Shown in pieces: positions 1-11,758 of a stretch of DNA of 64,000 bases (position 1 is the first letter of the stretch; each line of letters opens with the position of its first letter). Made by a program: the position numbers and the translations under genes. Source of the stretch: Cercis canadensis (taxonomy: Eukaryota > Streptophyta > Magnoliopsida > Fabales > Fabaceae); the NCBI GenBank assembly GCA_003255065.1, contig QAOA01001247.1, positions 196,092 through 260,091 on the forward strand. Direction: 5' to 3'. The notes under the pieces were generated by a model that did not search any database, was not told the origin of the DNA, and saw only the letters and a program-made list of their open reading frames with translations.

Positions 1-1039
1 ATATATAATACAAGAACAAATCGAAACCTATTATAAACAGCGCCTTCATCTCAACATAAATTACATCGAAAACTTGGAATTATACTAAAATTATGTCGCT
101 TTTCTCACCTAGGATGTCTCCAACCTTGAAGGTCTTGCTAGAAGCCCAGGTTTAGTAGAATTTCTAGCTAAAATTTTAGTGTAATTAGAATTTCTAACTG
201 AGGATAAAGAGAAATGGAGATTCAAACTTAACACTTTAATCTTTTTGTAATATTCGAGGATTAATTATACTAAATATTTTTGTATAACGTATGCTTTTAG
301 ATTAAGAAGTGTAGAGTCGTAAAAAATATAAGTTACATAAAAATTCTATAAAACTAATTAAATTTAAATATTGTCATGTATAAAACTATAAAAGAAATGT
401 ATATATATATTTACATATGTATAGATAATATTAATTACTCAAAATATGCATGGCAAATGGTTGCTTGACTCCGAGTTCTCTAACAAAAAGGGAAAAAGGA
501 ACAGAAAGGAACAAAGCCCATTTGCGATAATAGACTTTTCAATTCTTCTATTAGCTAGAATAAATCAAGAATTCATTACTTAATTTAGGGAAGTTGATTT
601 AATAAAAAAAAAATCTGTAAATAAGAATTTTAAAAAAAAAATATTAATAGATATATCCTGTATAGTTTTCTTGTGTTCAATTCGTTCTAAATGATAACTT
701 TTTCTCCTTAAAAGAGCAAGTCAATTTTTTCTTTTTGGTTATAGAAGACGTGAATTTTTCTTCTTATCACTGACCACTAAAATTCTAAACAGTTAAATCA
801 AATATAGAAAATTATTTTCTATACAAAATGTAGAAAACTTTTCATGAAAAAAACTGACCCCAAAAGTGTAATATGTAATATAGCGTTTTCAACTTTCTTT
901 TCTTTTATGGCTAAATATTGCAAGGGAAGAGAAGATCACTTGGCAAAATCTGTGATCTCAGAAAGCATAGAAATTAATTTGGTTTTAGCTAAGATTCTTT
1001 TTCTTTTTTGGTACATAAGAGAAAAAGAAGAAAATACTA

Positions 1040-1231
1040 CAACTTAACAAAAGAAACTAAGGTTGAATCAGCCAATAACTTTAAATGAAGCCAATCGAGG
1101 GACACCAGAAAGGAGATAAAAGTAGCCTCATGCCTAGCACTATGCTTGGCTAGCTTGTCCACACAAAAATTCACATGCCAATCCCTGTTAATGAGGCTAC
1201 AAATGTCGCCTATAAGAGCTCCATAGCACAA
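1040..1231 (-). mobile_element. Possible LINE RNase H-domain remnant
   Basis: The minus-strand translation contains INRDWHVNFCVDKLAKHSAR. It resembles the C-terminal RNase H segment found at the end of plant LINE ORF2 or related non-LTR fragments, where an aspartate-lysine/alanine-leucine-alanine-lysine motif follows a DW-V core. The linker usually seen between those two parts is missing. The piece is under 65 residues with no reverse transcriptase around it, so at best it is a decayed fragment. A chance match is possible. Confidence 0.35.
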
Positions 1232-4200
1232 TATCCATAGAGTAGCAACTCTTCTCTATCAAGCTAATAACATCTTTGTAATCTACTTCTAGCTACCTCA
1301 ACATTCTTGATTCCCTTGCTCCAAGAGCTAGGATTCTTCAGTACATATATAAGCGCTTACGTTTTGTTTAAATTTAATTTTGAATAATGCCGTCCCAAAA
1401 GTTATACTTTAAGTTTTGTCCCAGATAATGTTATATTATATTCAAAAAGTTATCTCAAATAATATAATGGGTTATTATTTTAATTTTTAAAACTTGTATG
1501 GTCAAATTGAAAAATGAATAAACTATGAGAGAATGTCATTCTCATCCATGAGACTTAAATTTGAGCACAAATGTTTAACTATTATTGTTATTAGATTATT
1601 AGTTGAGCTATGCATACCTCCTCTTTAATTTATCTTTCATTTTCACTCCACCAACTTAACACGCTCAATTTTTCTAAACAACATTGTTAGTAAAGAAATA
1701 TAACAAAAACAGTAAAATAGTGAAATCAATAACATTTGATAACAAGCAACGATATATGTTTACATATTTAACATAGTGTATGTATATTAGGTATAAAAAA
1801 TCAATGTGTGTAGCAATGACATACATATATACATGCACTATCTTGTTATCATATATAGTTTATCTTATTGAATATTATTAATAGTTCTGGCAAAGTCAAA
1901 TTCAATTTAAAAGCTTAGGTATAAACAGTCAATTTGTAGAGCTAACTTGTGAGGCCTCAACTTTTGAATATAAGTAACTTCAACATGATTTTCTCACTTA
2001 CCAAATCTTCTAAGTCAATGTGCAAGGCTGTATATATGCACATGATATCCTTTAGATTCGTTGTAAGTTTGTGAACCACAAAAAGGGTCCAAAATTCTGC
2101 TAATGTGTTATTTCAAGCACTAATATAATCAACAAAATCAAATAAAAGAGACAACGAAAGTTAGTTTAGCTGCTAAGAATCAAAGTATTTTCTTTGTAAA
2201 GTTTATGTTCAATTCTCACTACTATAGTTCCCTCTTAGTAATCGATATGTAAGTATTATGATAAGTTTTTGCTAAAATGTGACATACCCAAACTTTAAAA
2301 TAAGATAAATTTTCCTTATCTTAATTTTTTTCTTTCAAAAAAAGTGTCAACATTCATCTTTATTGCTATTATTTTGTATTTTTTGCTACAATTTTATATT
2401 TGAATACAAAATTTACAAGAGTCTTAAGGACGATCACAATAGTTGGTCAATATCACTCAATCAAATACTTTTTAGTATTAATATTATTATATTCTAAAGA
2501 TTCTAAAAATATTCTTATGACATCTTTGTACCAATATGTTTAATGAAATGCAATATTCTTATCAAAATAAAGAAAAAAGTATTCTTATTTCTTAATATTT
2601 ATGAATAAATTGACTCCAAAAATAAGATAATAAATGTAATTTATTTCCCTTGTGTCGGCAAAAGAACGATTTCCTATTTTTACCATCTTTATTTCCTATT
2701 CTTAATCCTCCTTTTATCTAAATACCTCTATCNTCTAAACACCTCTATCCCACTATCTACCTTTTCAAAATTTATCTTTTTTCTTTGTAGATATATACAC
2801 TTCTAAGAGTTTAATTACTTCTTAATTGCATTCTACTTAATTCAACTTAAGTATAGGTAAACATAAAAATCTCAACCACCACTCGTTTTGGCAAGGCCTC
2901 CTACTAGTGTTTTTCCATTTAAGTTGTGTAGCATTGCTCTTTAACTTAAAAGGCTAAAATTAAAATCTAATTCGAAGAGATAAGATAGGATTTATAGAGG
3001 AAAAATATCCTACCTCTTTTTTTTATTTTTTTGGAGCAAGATTACAATTTAAAGGACTGAGGAAAGCTAGGCTGAAAATTTATAGCTACCTAAATTCAAT
3101 GAAATCATTTTTTTTTTTTTTTTGTGCTAATGAAATTCAATGAAATCATAATTCTATAAGAAATAAGACTTTTTTTTTAATATCTCAAGAGAGGAACAAC
3201 AGAAGCATAAAGGCCCAAGAAAAAAAGGCAATACGGTAGGCCACAACTAAAAATAGCAAAACAGGCCCATCCCTTATCTGTTTTTATGTAGCAAATTGGC
3301 TAGCCCAACGGGCAGTAGTACCATCTTATCCACAGTTTGGTCCATGAAAATATGGTCCTAATTGCTAATTATTCTTTTTGGTTATAGAAAAATTTAGAGG
3401 TAAAAAGGCTACTCAAGCTCTAAGGTAAAACATACTATAATAAGTGGATGCTTATTAATAAAGAATCACTAATAAGATTTGAATCAAAAATTTTTTTGTC
3501 GATGTAACTTAAACCTACCAATTAAGCCTATCTTTATTGACTACATATAGTAATTATTATACGATTTTAGTATGGTACACTTAATCCAAAATACAGTCTT
3601 ATATGCCCTAAAAACAGGGCTAAGAAAGCCCCATACAAAGCAAGAAACTAATAAAAGTGCTAGTTGTATGGAGCTTCAAAAAAGAGAAGGAAACATTATT
3701 TGTAAATGTCAAAAGTTGTGTACTATATTATAGTCGAGTGACATATGTTCCATTATTTTAGTTAAGTTCTTTGGTATGTTAGCTTCGACTTTGGGTTTTC
3801 GAATACAGAATCTACAAACTTTAAGGATAACTTTAGTATCACTCGACCATGAGTCATTTGATATTTTACTTGAGTTCTTCATCAATGTAAAAGCTTATTT
3901 GTACTTATTTCATTACATTTGTACTTATTACATGCAGTTAGTTAGTTTTTAAGTATTGCTAAGATATATTCGTTATTACCAACAACCAACTGTCTTTCAT
4001 AAATAATAAATACGATAAAATAGTTGATTATTCAGGTACTTGTTTTTATGTGATATCACCCAGGTAGTTCAATGAATTTTCAGCTAGAAAATTGAAAGAG
4101 AGCAGAGATGGGGTAGGTTTTTTTAGTTTCCACAAGGGGATAAGGGTAGGGTAGTTGGGCGTTACATGCATCTTTATTAATAAAAATATGTGCATTAATG

Positions 4201-4902
4201 TTATGGTTCCTTAAATTCATGGCTTAACGGATTGATATAGATAGGTGTCTAATCATGAATGTAGTAGCACCAAAGTTCATGAACTCAGGTAAAAATCAAG
4301 ATCTCTAGCCAAAAGAAAAGGTAAAAATCAAAATCCATTTTGTTAAATGGCATTTGATTCATGGGTTATGGTAGCACTAGATGCATGTTTATTATGTAAT
4401 GAGCATTAGGGTGGTTTTCCTTAGAACTAAAATGATAATGGTCATACTCATTAACATTAGGGTGCAGCACCTTTTAAGACAATTTTTTGTTAATTTACTC
4501 ATGTGTTTTATTAACTTGGATAAGAACCCCTATGTAAAAGTATATAGGTGCACACTGAAATAATAATTAGTATATAACTATGATCATTGTTTCAAATATT
4601 AAGCAACTCAATTCATGCTAAAGAAAATATCTAGCTGTGTGCCTTAATCTGAGTTTTAAATTGGATTAGAGTGTGTAAATTAGTAGCAAAACAGAAGAAA
4701 AAAAAATTAGAGTGTGTAAATATCAATCCTCCCAAGGCAAATTCATTCAACAATTAGGCTAGAGGTCAAAACATAATTGTATCCAACTCCTTATCTCTCT
4801 TAGATTTTCATTTTATGAAAGAGACATAGGTAAGGAGAAAGTGTGAAGTAGTTAGAACCAAACCTAAGAGAAGATAAACTAAAGTCTAGCCATACATCAA
4901 AG

Positions 4903-4985
4903 TAGAGATGGGTAGTATTGAAGTCGCATCTTAAGGTTTGTAAGTTTTGTGTTTAAATTTAAAGTGATAATAATAAAAAAAAAAA
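4903..4985 (+). repeat. Degraded tRNA-derived SINE fragment
   Basis: The stretch follows the order seen in other copies here: a 'gtcgcatcttaaggtttgt' core, a decayed B-box-like segment (tgtgtttaaattt), and an A-rich tail. Related pieces lie near 2393-2460, 3785-3860, 6928-7017, 11440-11520 and 40135-40220. Only the 6928-7017 copy keeps a good B box and a target duplication. Confidence 0.4.
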
Positions 4986-5209
4986 TACAACCACAAACCA
5001 TGAAAGTTCCCAATGAATCTTGATCTTGGCACGGGTCCTTTGAACCATGATCCAACAACTCATAATGCAAATCAACCATCATGTGACATTTAAAATTAGG
5101 AAAGAAAAGCCATATGAACTATAGACTATATAATCATAAAGCTCTATTTACAAAGAGAATCTTATATTTAAGGGCTATGATTGACGAAGTAGGAGATCCC
5201 ATCTACACC

Positions 5210-5440
5210 TCCCAAGTTAAAATTAAAGAAATTTCTTATATATTTTTTATATTTATGCAGTATGTCATATTATATAAAAATAGTCAATATATAAATGACA
5301 TATGAACAAATTAATTATTTTTAAATTTGTTTAAATAATAAAATAATTATATCTTATATCTAATAAAATATAAAAATTATATATACTTTTTACGTTAATA
5401 TAATATGACATATTTATATAATATTATAAAATTTTAAAAA
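5210..5440. repeat. AT-rich dispersed repeat
   Basis: This stretch shares an ordered set of short matches with 28735-28930: an atattttat / gtatgt-cata-tatata block, then 'aaatgacat-tg-acaaatta', then 'ttaa-tttgtttaaa', then 'ttaaaattatatat'. The order is conserved but identity is low, so this is an old dispersed repeat of unknown class. Confidence 0.35.
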
Positions 5441-5539
5441 AATTAATAATAAAATAAAACGGGGGAAGGTAGATTGGTGTGAATTATGAATTATGATATG
5501 GTTGATCGGCCCACATGGTTCGCTCTCCCACCCCAACCG

Positions 5540-6054
5540 TATTCCATTAATATGTGCACGGCATTTTCCTCTGCCATATATTGAGAGCTCTCAACCCTTT
5601 TCTCTTCGTGTAACTGGGTCTCATTCTCCTCTTCCAATTCAGGTAATTCTCATTCTTCCATTTTTGCTGCTGCTTCTTCTTCTTTGCTGAAACTCCATTT
5701 TAGTAATTACCCTTTTCCTTGTTCGATAATTCCTATGGTTATCAAATCCCAGTATTCTTCTGCAAAATTTGAAATGTTGATGTTTGCTAGTTTCTTCAGC
5801 AAAATGTTGGTTTACTGCATTTTGGGTTTAATTTAAATTTCTGGGTTGCAAATTTGGGAGGTTCTTATATTTGTATAGCTGTATATTGACTTGGTATCTT
5901 CAGAAGCTAGTGAGATATGAAGTCTGATGGTGAATCTCCCTCTTCTTTCCTTGATTATCTCCTGCTTCGTGTGGATCTTGTGTAGAATCATTCCCTGATT
6001 GACAAATTTTGTTGTTGACACTCTTTAGTGAAGTGGGTCTATCTCGGTTTAAGG
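5540..6054 (+). promoter_or_regulatory. Probable 5' leader region of the enoyl-CoA reductase gene
   Basis: This stretch precedes the CER10 start codon and becomes less AT-rich and CT-rich (5590-5690), as plant 5' leaders often are. A consensus donor-like site (CAG then gtaatt) occurs at about 5641, so a leader intron ending before 6055 is possible. The transcription start cannot be fixed from sequence alone, and no clear TATA box was chosen. Confidence 0.35.
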
Positions 6055-9000
6055 ATGAAGGTCACTCTGGTTTCGAGGAGCGGAAGAGAAATTGTTAAAG
6101 GAGGCATTGAACTCAATGATTCTGTATGCATCCTTTCTCAACTTTTTTCCCATTTTGTTATGTTAAATGTCGTCAGTAAAAGGATAGTGTTAGTGTCTGA
6201 GTTTGACTTCTCAGCATTGGTTTTCATTTCTATATTTCAATTTTTTTTTTCTTTGGTTGAATCGAGGTCATATTTCCAAGAGTAATGATTTGTGATTTTT
6301 CCCCTTGTTTCTTTTCCATAGGCTACCGTAGCAGATCTACAAGAGGCAATTCACAAGCGAAGTAAGTGGACCATGTGCTTTTACTTTGCTAACCATGTAA
6401 ATTAGATTAAATTATTAAATTTTCATTTTTTTTTTCTTTGTGATGTCTGAGAAGGAAAATGCAATTAGTCTTAGGCCTATATCTAGATTGTGTATGCTTT
6501 TTCCATGAATTGTTTCAGTTATGCAATGGCTAGATTTCAGGAGAATTCTCTAATAATTTGTGATTACAATCTTATTCATTTCCTGTGTTGGCCTTTTAAG
6601 TTCATTAATATACACTATTCTTCTTAAAGTTATCTTTTAAGATTTAGTTGAGCTATTCCTCCTTCTTAATGATAGTAACTGTGTGTTCAGTGATTAATAT
6701 GTTACTGGCCGGTCCTTTCCAGCAGTAGATTGATTGATCATTTGATCATACATATATAATTGTTGAAGCTCCTTTGATCCTTTGGTAAAAGTACGAAAAA
6801 ATCCCTTTTTTCACACTACAAAAGAAGAAGAAGTTCTAGTATCATTCACAAGATCCACAAGTCCTTTTCTAGATCTTATTTAAACTAAATCCTGCATAAT
6901 TGCACTTCCTATATTTCCCATTTTGTTCAGAATTTTTTTTTTGGGCTACAAAGCTGGGTTCGAACATGGAACCCGTAACCCTAAGGATGACCTCTGTACC
7001 ACTTGGTCACCCTTGGTCATTTTGTTGGTTTTCTAATATTTTCTAGGTTGCTGGACTTGAGCTATTAGAATGGAAATTTTACGCTAATGGGGTTGGTTCA
7101 GCTGTTAAGGATTGAAGCACTTCACTTGTAAGGCCTAGGTAGCACTTCCCTTGTAAGGCCTAGGTTTGAATCCCGCTGCTAGCAGTGCCCCCTTGGTAGA
7201 TCAGCCCTCATTGAAGCCTGTGGTATGCCCCTAGCCTTGGAATGGGGTAGCCTCCCCTCATCCTAAACTTTCGCTTACCATAAAAAGAATGGAAATTTCA
7301 CTGGATGATTTATGAAAGTTAGAACAATAGCTTATACAGTAGATGAACCAAAAGGAGATTATGAAGGATTCTGAATGAAACAATGAAGACTCAAATCTGC
7401 TTTTATTTGAAAACTTTTGACAAATAGTTTTGCACATGAGCATTTACTAGGGGCTAGAATATTGTGTCAAAAATGAACTTGCATTTCTGGTGCTTGAACA
7501 ATTGAATCGATGATAACTGCAATGCTTCTGGTGCATTTTATTATTATAAGGAGTGGCAAAATTTTTAGATATATATATCAAATCCCTACACCTTGTTTTT
7601 GTTATCTGTTTCTATCCAAATTCCAAAGTGTTTGATATATGTTGTAAAAGAAAGGCTGTATTATTATATATTAGCAGTCTCCTATGGAACAAGTGGGATG
7701 TTCTAAAGCAATGGAGCTTAACATGCTAATTTTAATATGCCTTAGCATATTTAGCATTTGATAATGGAGTGGGAACCTGAAGATTTGGCCACTCTTAGAG
7801 TTGGCTATGTCTTATTAGTTAGTATTGCAGGCTTATGTGTTGGTTATGCTCAATCTATTCCATTCCACGTCAGCTATGATTTCTATATTTTGTGGCTTTT
7901 GCTATTCCATTTTAACTCCTCTTCTTGGAAGAAAAGATATGCTTGTCTGCGATGTGCGTCTTTGTTTAGGCAGCACTGAGTCTCAGATTATTAACGTGGT
8001 TTGTATTTTTCTTATCAACAGCAAAGAAGTACTACCCATCAAGACAGCGCTTAACACTCCCTGTACAGCCAGGATCAAAGGAAAGGCCTGTTGTCCTTAA
8101 TTACAAGAAAAGTCTCAAAGAGTATACAGATGGAAATTCAGACAACTTAACTATAGTATTCAAGGACTTGGGCCCACAAGTTTCCTACAGGACACTTTTC
8201 TTCTTTGAGTATTTGGGTCCTTTGGTCCTCTACCCAATCTTCTATTACTTCCCCGTCTACCAGTATTTTGGCTACAAAGGTGAGCGAGTCATCCATCCAG
8301 TGCAGACATATGCCATGTACTATTGGTGTTTCCATTACCTCAAACGTATTCTGGAAACATTTTTTGTGCATCGCTTCAGTCATGCAACCTCACCCCTTTC
8401 CAATGTGTTTCGTAACTGCGCTTATTACTGGACATTTGGCTCTTATGTTGCTTACTATGTGAACCACCCGCTATATACCCCTGTTAGTGACCTCCAAATG
8501 AAGATTGGATTTGGGTTTGGGTTACTCTGTCAAGTTTCAAATTTCTATTGCCATATTTTGCTGAGAAATCTTCGAAAACCTGAGGGGGCTGGAGGATATC
8601 AAATTCCACGTGGCTTTCTGTTCAACATCGTTACATGCGCAAATTATACAACAGAGATCTATCAGTGGCTGGGTTTCAACATTGCAACACAGACTGTTGC
8701 AGGTTATGTATTTCTCGTGGTTGCTACTTCTATCATGACCAATTGGGCTCTTGCGAAGCACAGGCGTTTAAAGAAGGTAACTTTCTTCTCTTTTTATCAT
8801 GTGATTCAGTTTACACTATGTTTCTTAAAACTATAGCTGGGGGAGCAAAACATATATGGTCTGCCTGGAAAATTTCTTGTGAAAGAGTTTCATGTACTAA
8901 GTGTGGACTGCACAATGCTAGTCAAGAGTTGGATGCTTATTTCTTGGGTTTGTCAGTGTATTTCAGTTCTTGTATTTTCTCTGGATAAATTCAATATGTA

Positions 9001-9182
9001 GAGGGCACAACCTTATGAAAATCCTAAACTAGGATGATTTTCTCTCATTTTTTATTTCCTGCATGTTATCTTTCTTTATAGATCTTGGTTCTGATCTTTG
9101 ACATTACCTGCAGTTATTTGATGGAAAGGAAGGGAGACCCAGGTATCCTCGTCGATGGGTAATATTACCCCCATTCCTGTAG
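6055..9182 (+). CDS. CER10: Very-long-chain enoyl-CoA reductase (CER10/ECR)
   Basis: The protein catalyses the last step of very-long-chain fatty acid elongation in the ER membrane, reducing trans-2-enoyl-CoA to acyl-CoA with NADPH for wax, sphingolipid and storage lipid synthesis. Coding exons are 6055-6123, 6322-6361, 8022-8776 and 9114-9182, all with GT-AG introns. The model closes in frame at 310 residues, matching the plant family. The N-terminus ([12 protein letters not shown]) begins the ubiquitin-like segment. The large third exon holds the hydrophobic membrane region and the steroid-5-alpha-reductase-type C-terminal domain, including [11 protein letters not shown] and [19 protein letters not shown]. 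The tail [13 protein letters not shown] is typical of plant orthologues. Intron 2 (about 1.7 kb) carries two SINE insertions, at 6928-7017 and 7080-7285. No frameshift or missing conserved block is seen. Confidence 0.96.
6928..7017 (-). mobile_element. Short tRNA-derived SINE with target duplication
   Basis: Read on the minus strand, the element has a 'ggtcatcct-aggg' core, a B-box-like segment (gttcgaaccc) and an A tail (the T run at 6930-6941). It is flanked by a 9-bp direct repeat, cattttgtt, at 6919-6927 and 7018-7026. It lies in intron 2 of the enoyl-CoA reductase gene. Older copies of the same family are scattered through the window. Confidence 0.65.
7080..7285 (+). mobile_element. tRNA-derived SINE with 13-bp target duplication
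   Basis: The element is about 206 bp, begins with a tRNA-like head and carries a B-box-like segment (ggtttgaatccc) near 7164. It ends in a short A-rich tail. Both sides show the 13-bp string agaatggaaattt (7067-7079 and 7286-7298), the hallmark of LINE-assisted insertion. Inside the head, a ~25-bp segment (agcacttc-cttgtaaggcctaggt) is tandemly duplicated. A 3' fragment of the same family lies at about 9900-9985. The element sits in intron 2 of CER10 in the same orientation. Confidence 0.8.
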
Positions 9183-9899
9183 AAGCCAAGCCACTGGTGA
9201 AGCCATGTCATGTCACTCATCTGGATGCTTGGGTTTAGATTTGTAGCATCATGAAATTGTTAGTGATCCATTCTTGTTAGATATGAATTTGTCTTTCAAT
9301 TTCTTAAAAGCTTTCACATATATAGTTGATCTCATTATTCATGTGAAGCTTTCACTGGATTTTGCAGAAATTTGTAATCATTTTCAGATTATAATACTAG
9401 GGATATTTATTTCTTCTAGTTTTTCATTTTGATTTATCCAATATATTGCGCTGATATTTGATATTACTGTTTAAACATGTAGTTGACTATCTTCTTGACT
9501 GTCTCCAATGTTCCATTATTTTTCTTGAAAAAATTTAATGCTTTACTTTCTAGCTCATAGGCAAAGCAATGCCTTAGACTTTGAACTACTACCATATTAC
9601 CTTATTTAAGGTGATTAATGATTCTTGATACTGTTGTTTACTGTTTGCAGCTTGAGGTAGGAGCTACAGTAATTATATTTTTACAAACACAAATAACTTT
9701 TGTAAACTGTCATGTGGCAAAATTTGAGATACATAGCAAAAAGTGGAGCCACTTAACATAAATGACAGTTTTGTGGAATGTTTATATACAAAGGTTGTGT
9801 ATGTATCATGAGATATGGGCTTTTAATATATTAGCACTTAGTGAGCAGTGTCAGCAGTCCTCTCTTTTAGTAGACAATTTATAAGTATTATTATAAGTT

Positions 9900-9985
9900 A
9901 TAAGCTCTCGTTGAGGTTGTGGTATACCCTAGCCTTAGAATGTGATAGTCTCTCTTCATTTTAAACTTTTTATTACCAAAAAATA
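9900..9985 (+). repeat. 3' fragment of the 7080-7285 SINE family
   Basis: The sequence gttgaggttgtggtatacccta followed by gccttagaatg-gatagtctctcttcat and then ttaaactttt-ttacca matches the 3' half of the SINE at 7080-7285, with scattered substitutions. The tRNA-like head is missing, as expected for a 5'-truncated copy. Confidence 0.6.
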
Positions 9986-11574
9986 TATATATATTAGCAC
10001 TTACATTATCTTTTAGTCTATGGTTGGCAATTAATTTTTCTTGTTTCACCTGAATCTTTTATTGCAACTGCAAATATACTTATTTTCTAAAAGTATGGTT
10101 ACATATATAGTTCCAAATTACCAGAATGACGAAACCTTTATTTGCTTCCAATCTGAACATATACTTAAATCAAATGGGTAATCGGTGACCCTATAAACTC
10201 CATGACCTACATTACCTTTAAAATTTTATTAGAGTCATGTTTTTAGATTAGACCAATGATTTAAGCTTGTAATGATGTGAGTGTGAGTAGTGTGTGAATA
10301 GCATTACTCACACATAAATGCATTGACATTAAAAAGCTTATAGGAGTGATAACTCGAGGGTAGGTAATAGGGGCTTAAAACGCTTTATGAACTTGCAAAA
10401 AATAAATGATACATGACACACAAACATAATGACTCTAGTTCAACATGAATGTCTAATTTATGTTTCTTGTTTAATTAGTTTATGTATATAGCTTTATTGC
10501 ATAACTAAATTTGTTCTCTTTCTTTATATATATATACATATATAGAAAATATGATTATTTCCTTTAGAGAAGTTTAATTTTATAAAATTTGGGATATGGG
10601 TGGGCATCAAAATACATGATTTAAAGCCTGTGGATGTGTTGATTGTGTTGTGTCCATGCTTATCATTTATAGTGGAAAATAGTTGAAATTTGAATGAATG
10701 ATTTTAAAGGTTGCAAGCAATTAGAGCACTGCCGAAGATATGTTTAGCATTGATATCTCTCTGGAGCGGCGTTGTTTATCTAATGGTGAAAAATGGATAA
10801 GACCTCAAATTTCAAATTACCTAACATCCATCAATCTTTTCAGTATTGATTCTTGCAATTACGCAGATACTTGAAACACCGACAAAAATTAACAATAAAA
10901 GTTTGCATTGAAAATTATTTCTATTTTTTTGGTTAATTTTGTTTTATCTTCTAACTCTAGCAAGGTCAGTGGGGCAATCATCTAATTTTTTAACATACAT
11001 AAATAAATAGATACTTACATGTTCATATGAATAAATAAATAAATATTGCTAAAAAAATAAATATCAATACATTAATGAGAAACATATAGTACAACTTGTT
11101 CACGTCAAAAAGTTGAAGTCTTATGTTCGAATTCTTTTTCTTTTATATTCTGAGCTAGAAAAAGCTCACTCTATTTATATAATGGTTAAGAAAAATCTAT
11201 TAATTAGATCTTAATATAATATTAAAACACAAAATATTGACATGATTTCATATGTTACGAACTATTGAATAGATAGCTCATATTAAGTATGATATGTTCT
11301 TTACAAATTACATTAGGCGTATAGGAATTGCACCTAAAAATTTATATGGGTATATTACGAATCTAATTAAAGTTTATGTAGATTTAGTTAGTTTAAATGT
11401 TGTGATGTGTATAACCAAATAAACTATGACGATGTATGATTGGCTAGTACTAAAGTCATCCTTAAGGCTTATGAATTATATGTTTAAACCTAAAATTTAA
11501 GCCAAAATACAAATATAAAATGTTATCATATGTATAAAAATAGAAGAAGTGTGTATTTATAAATACAAAAATAA

Positions 11575-11758
11575 ACCAACAAGCGTGTAAATTACCTGGT
11601 AAGGGGGTGTTCTAGTTTAATTAAGGGTCTCGGGTTCATGCCCTTGGAAATGCAGTTATGTCTGTTGGGAGAGTTTTGCCGCCCTTGTGATCCTTCCTGG
11701 CTCGAAACCAGATTAATCGGGCAAAGCCTAGACACTGGTGAAAAACCAAAAAAAAAAA
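11575..11758 (+). mobile_element. tRNA-derived SINE with 13-bp target duplication
   Basis: The element carries a B-box-like segment (gggttcatgccc), then the body gttgggagagtttt-ccgcccttgtg-tccttcctggctcga, and ends in an A run at 11747-11760. The 13-bp string aatacaaaaataa occurs on both sides (11562-11574 and 11759-11771). A second member, inverted, lies at 19444-19618 with its own target duplication. The two copies align end to end, which defines the family within this window. Confidence 0.85.

Larger units (their letters stand above)
1..5460. other. Gene-poor AT-rich intergenic region
   Basis: No convincing gene is visible. Open frames are short and unrelated to known families. The stretch holds degraded repeat material: a possible LINE RNase H remnant near 1040-1231, degraded SINE-like pieces near 2393-2460, 3785-3860 and 4903-4985, and an AT-rich dispersed repeat near 5210-5440. 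A single N at 2733 lies between two nearly identical short strings (taaatacctctatc and taaacacctctatc), so it may be a joined overlap. Confidence 0.7.

Noticed and set aside
7080..7285. A functional tRNA gene near the B-box-like segment at about 7164
   Set aside because: No cloverleaf is evident, and the segment belongs to a SINE with target duplications.
8147..8761. Minus-strand frames opposite the CER10 large exon
   Set aside because: The plus strand encodes a well-conserved enzyme in this interval, so these are shadows.
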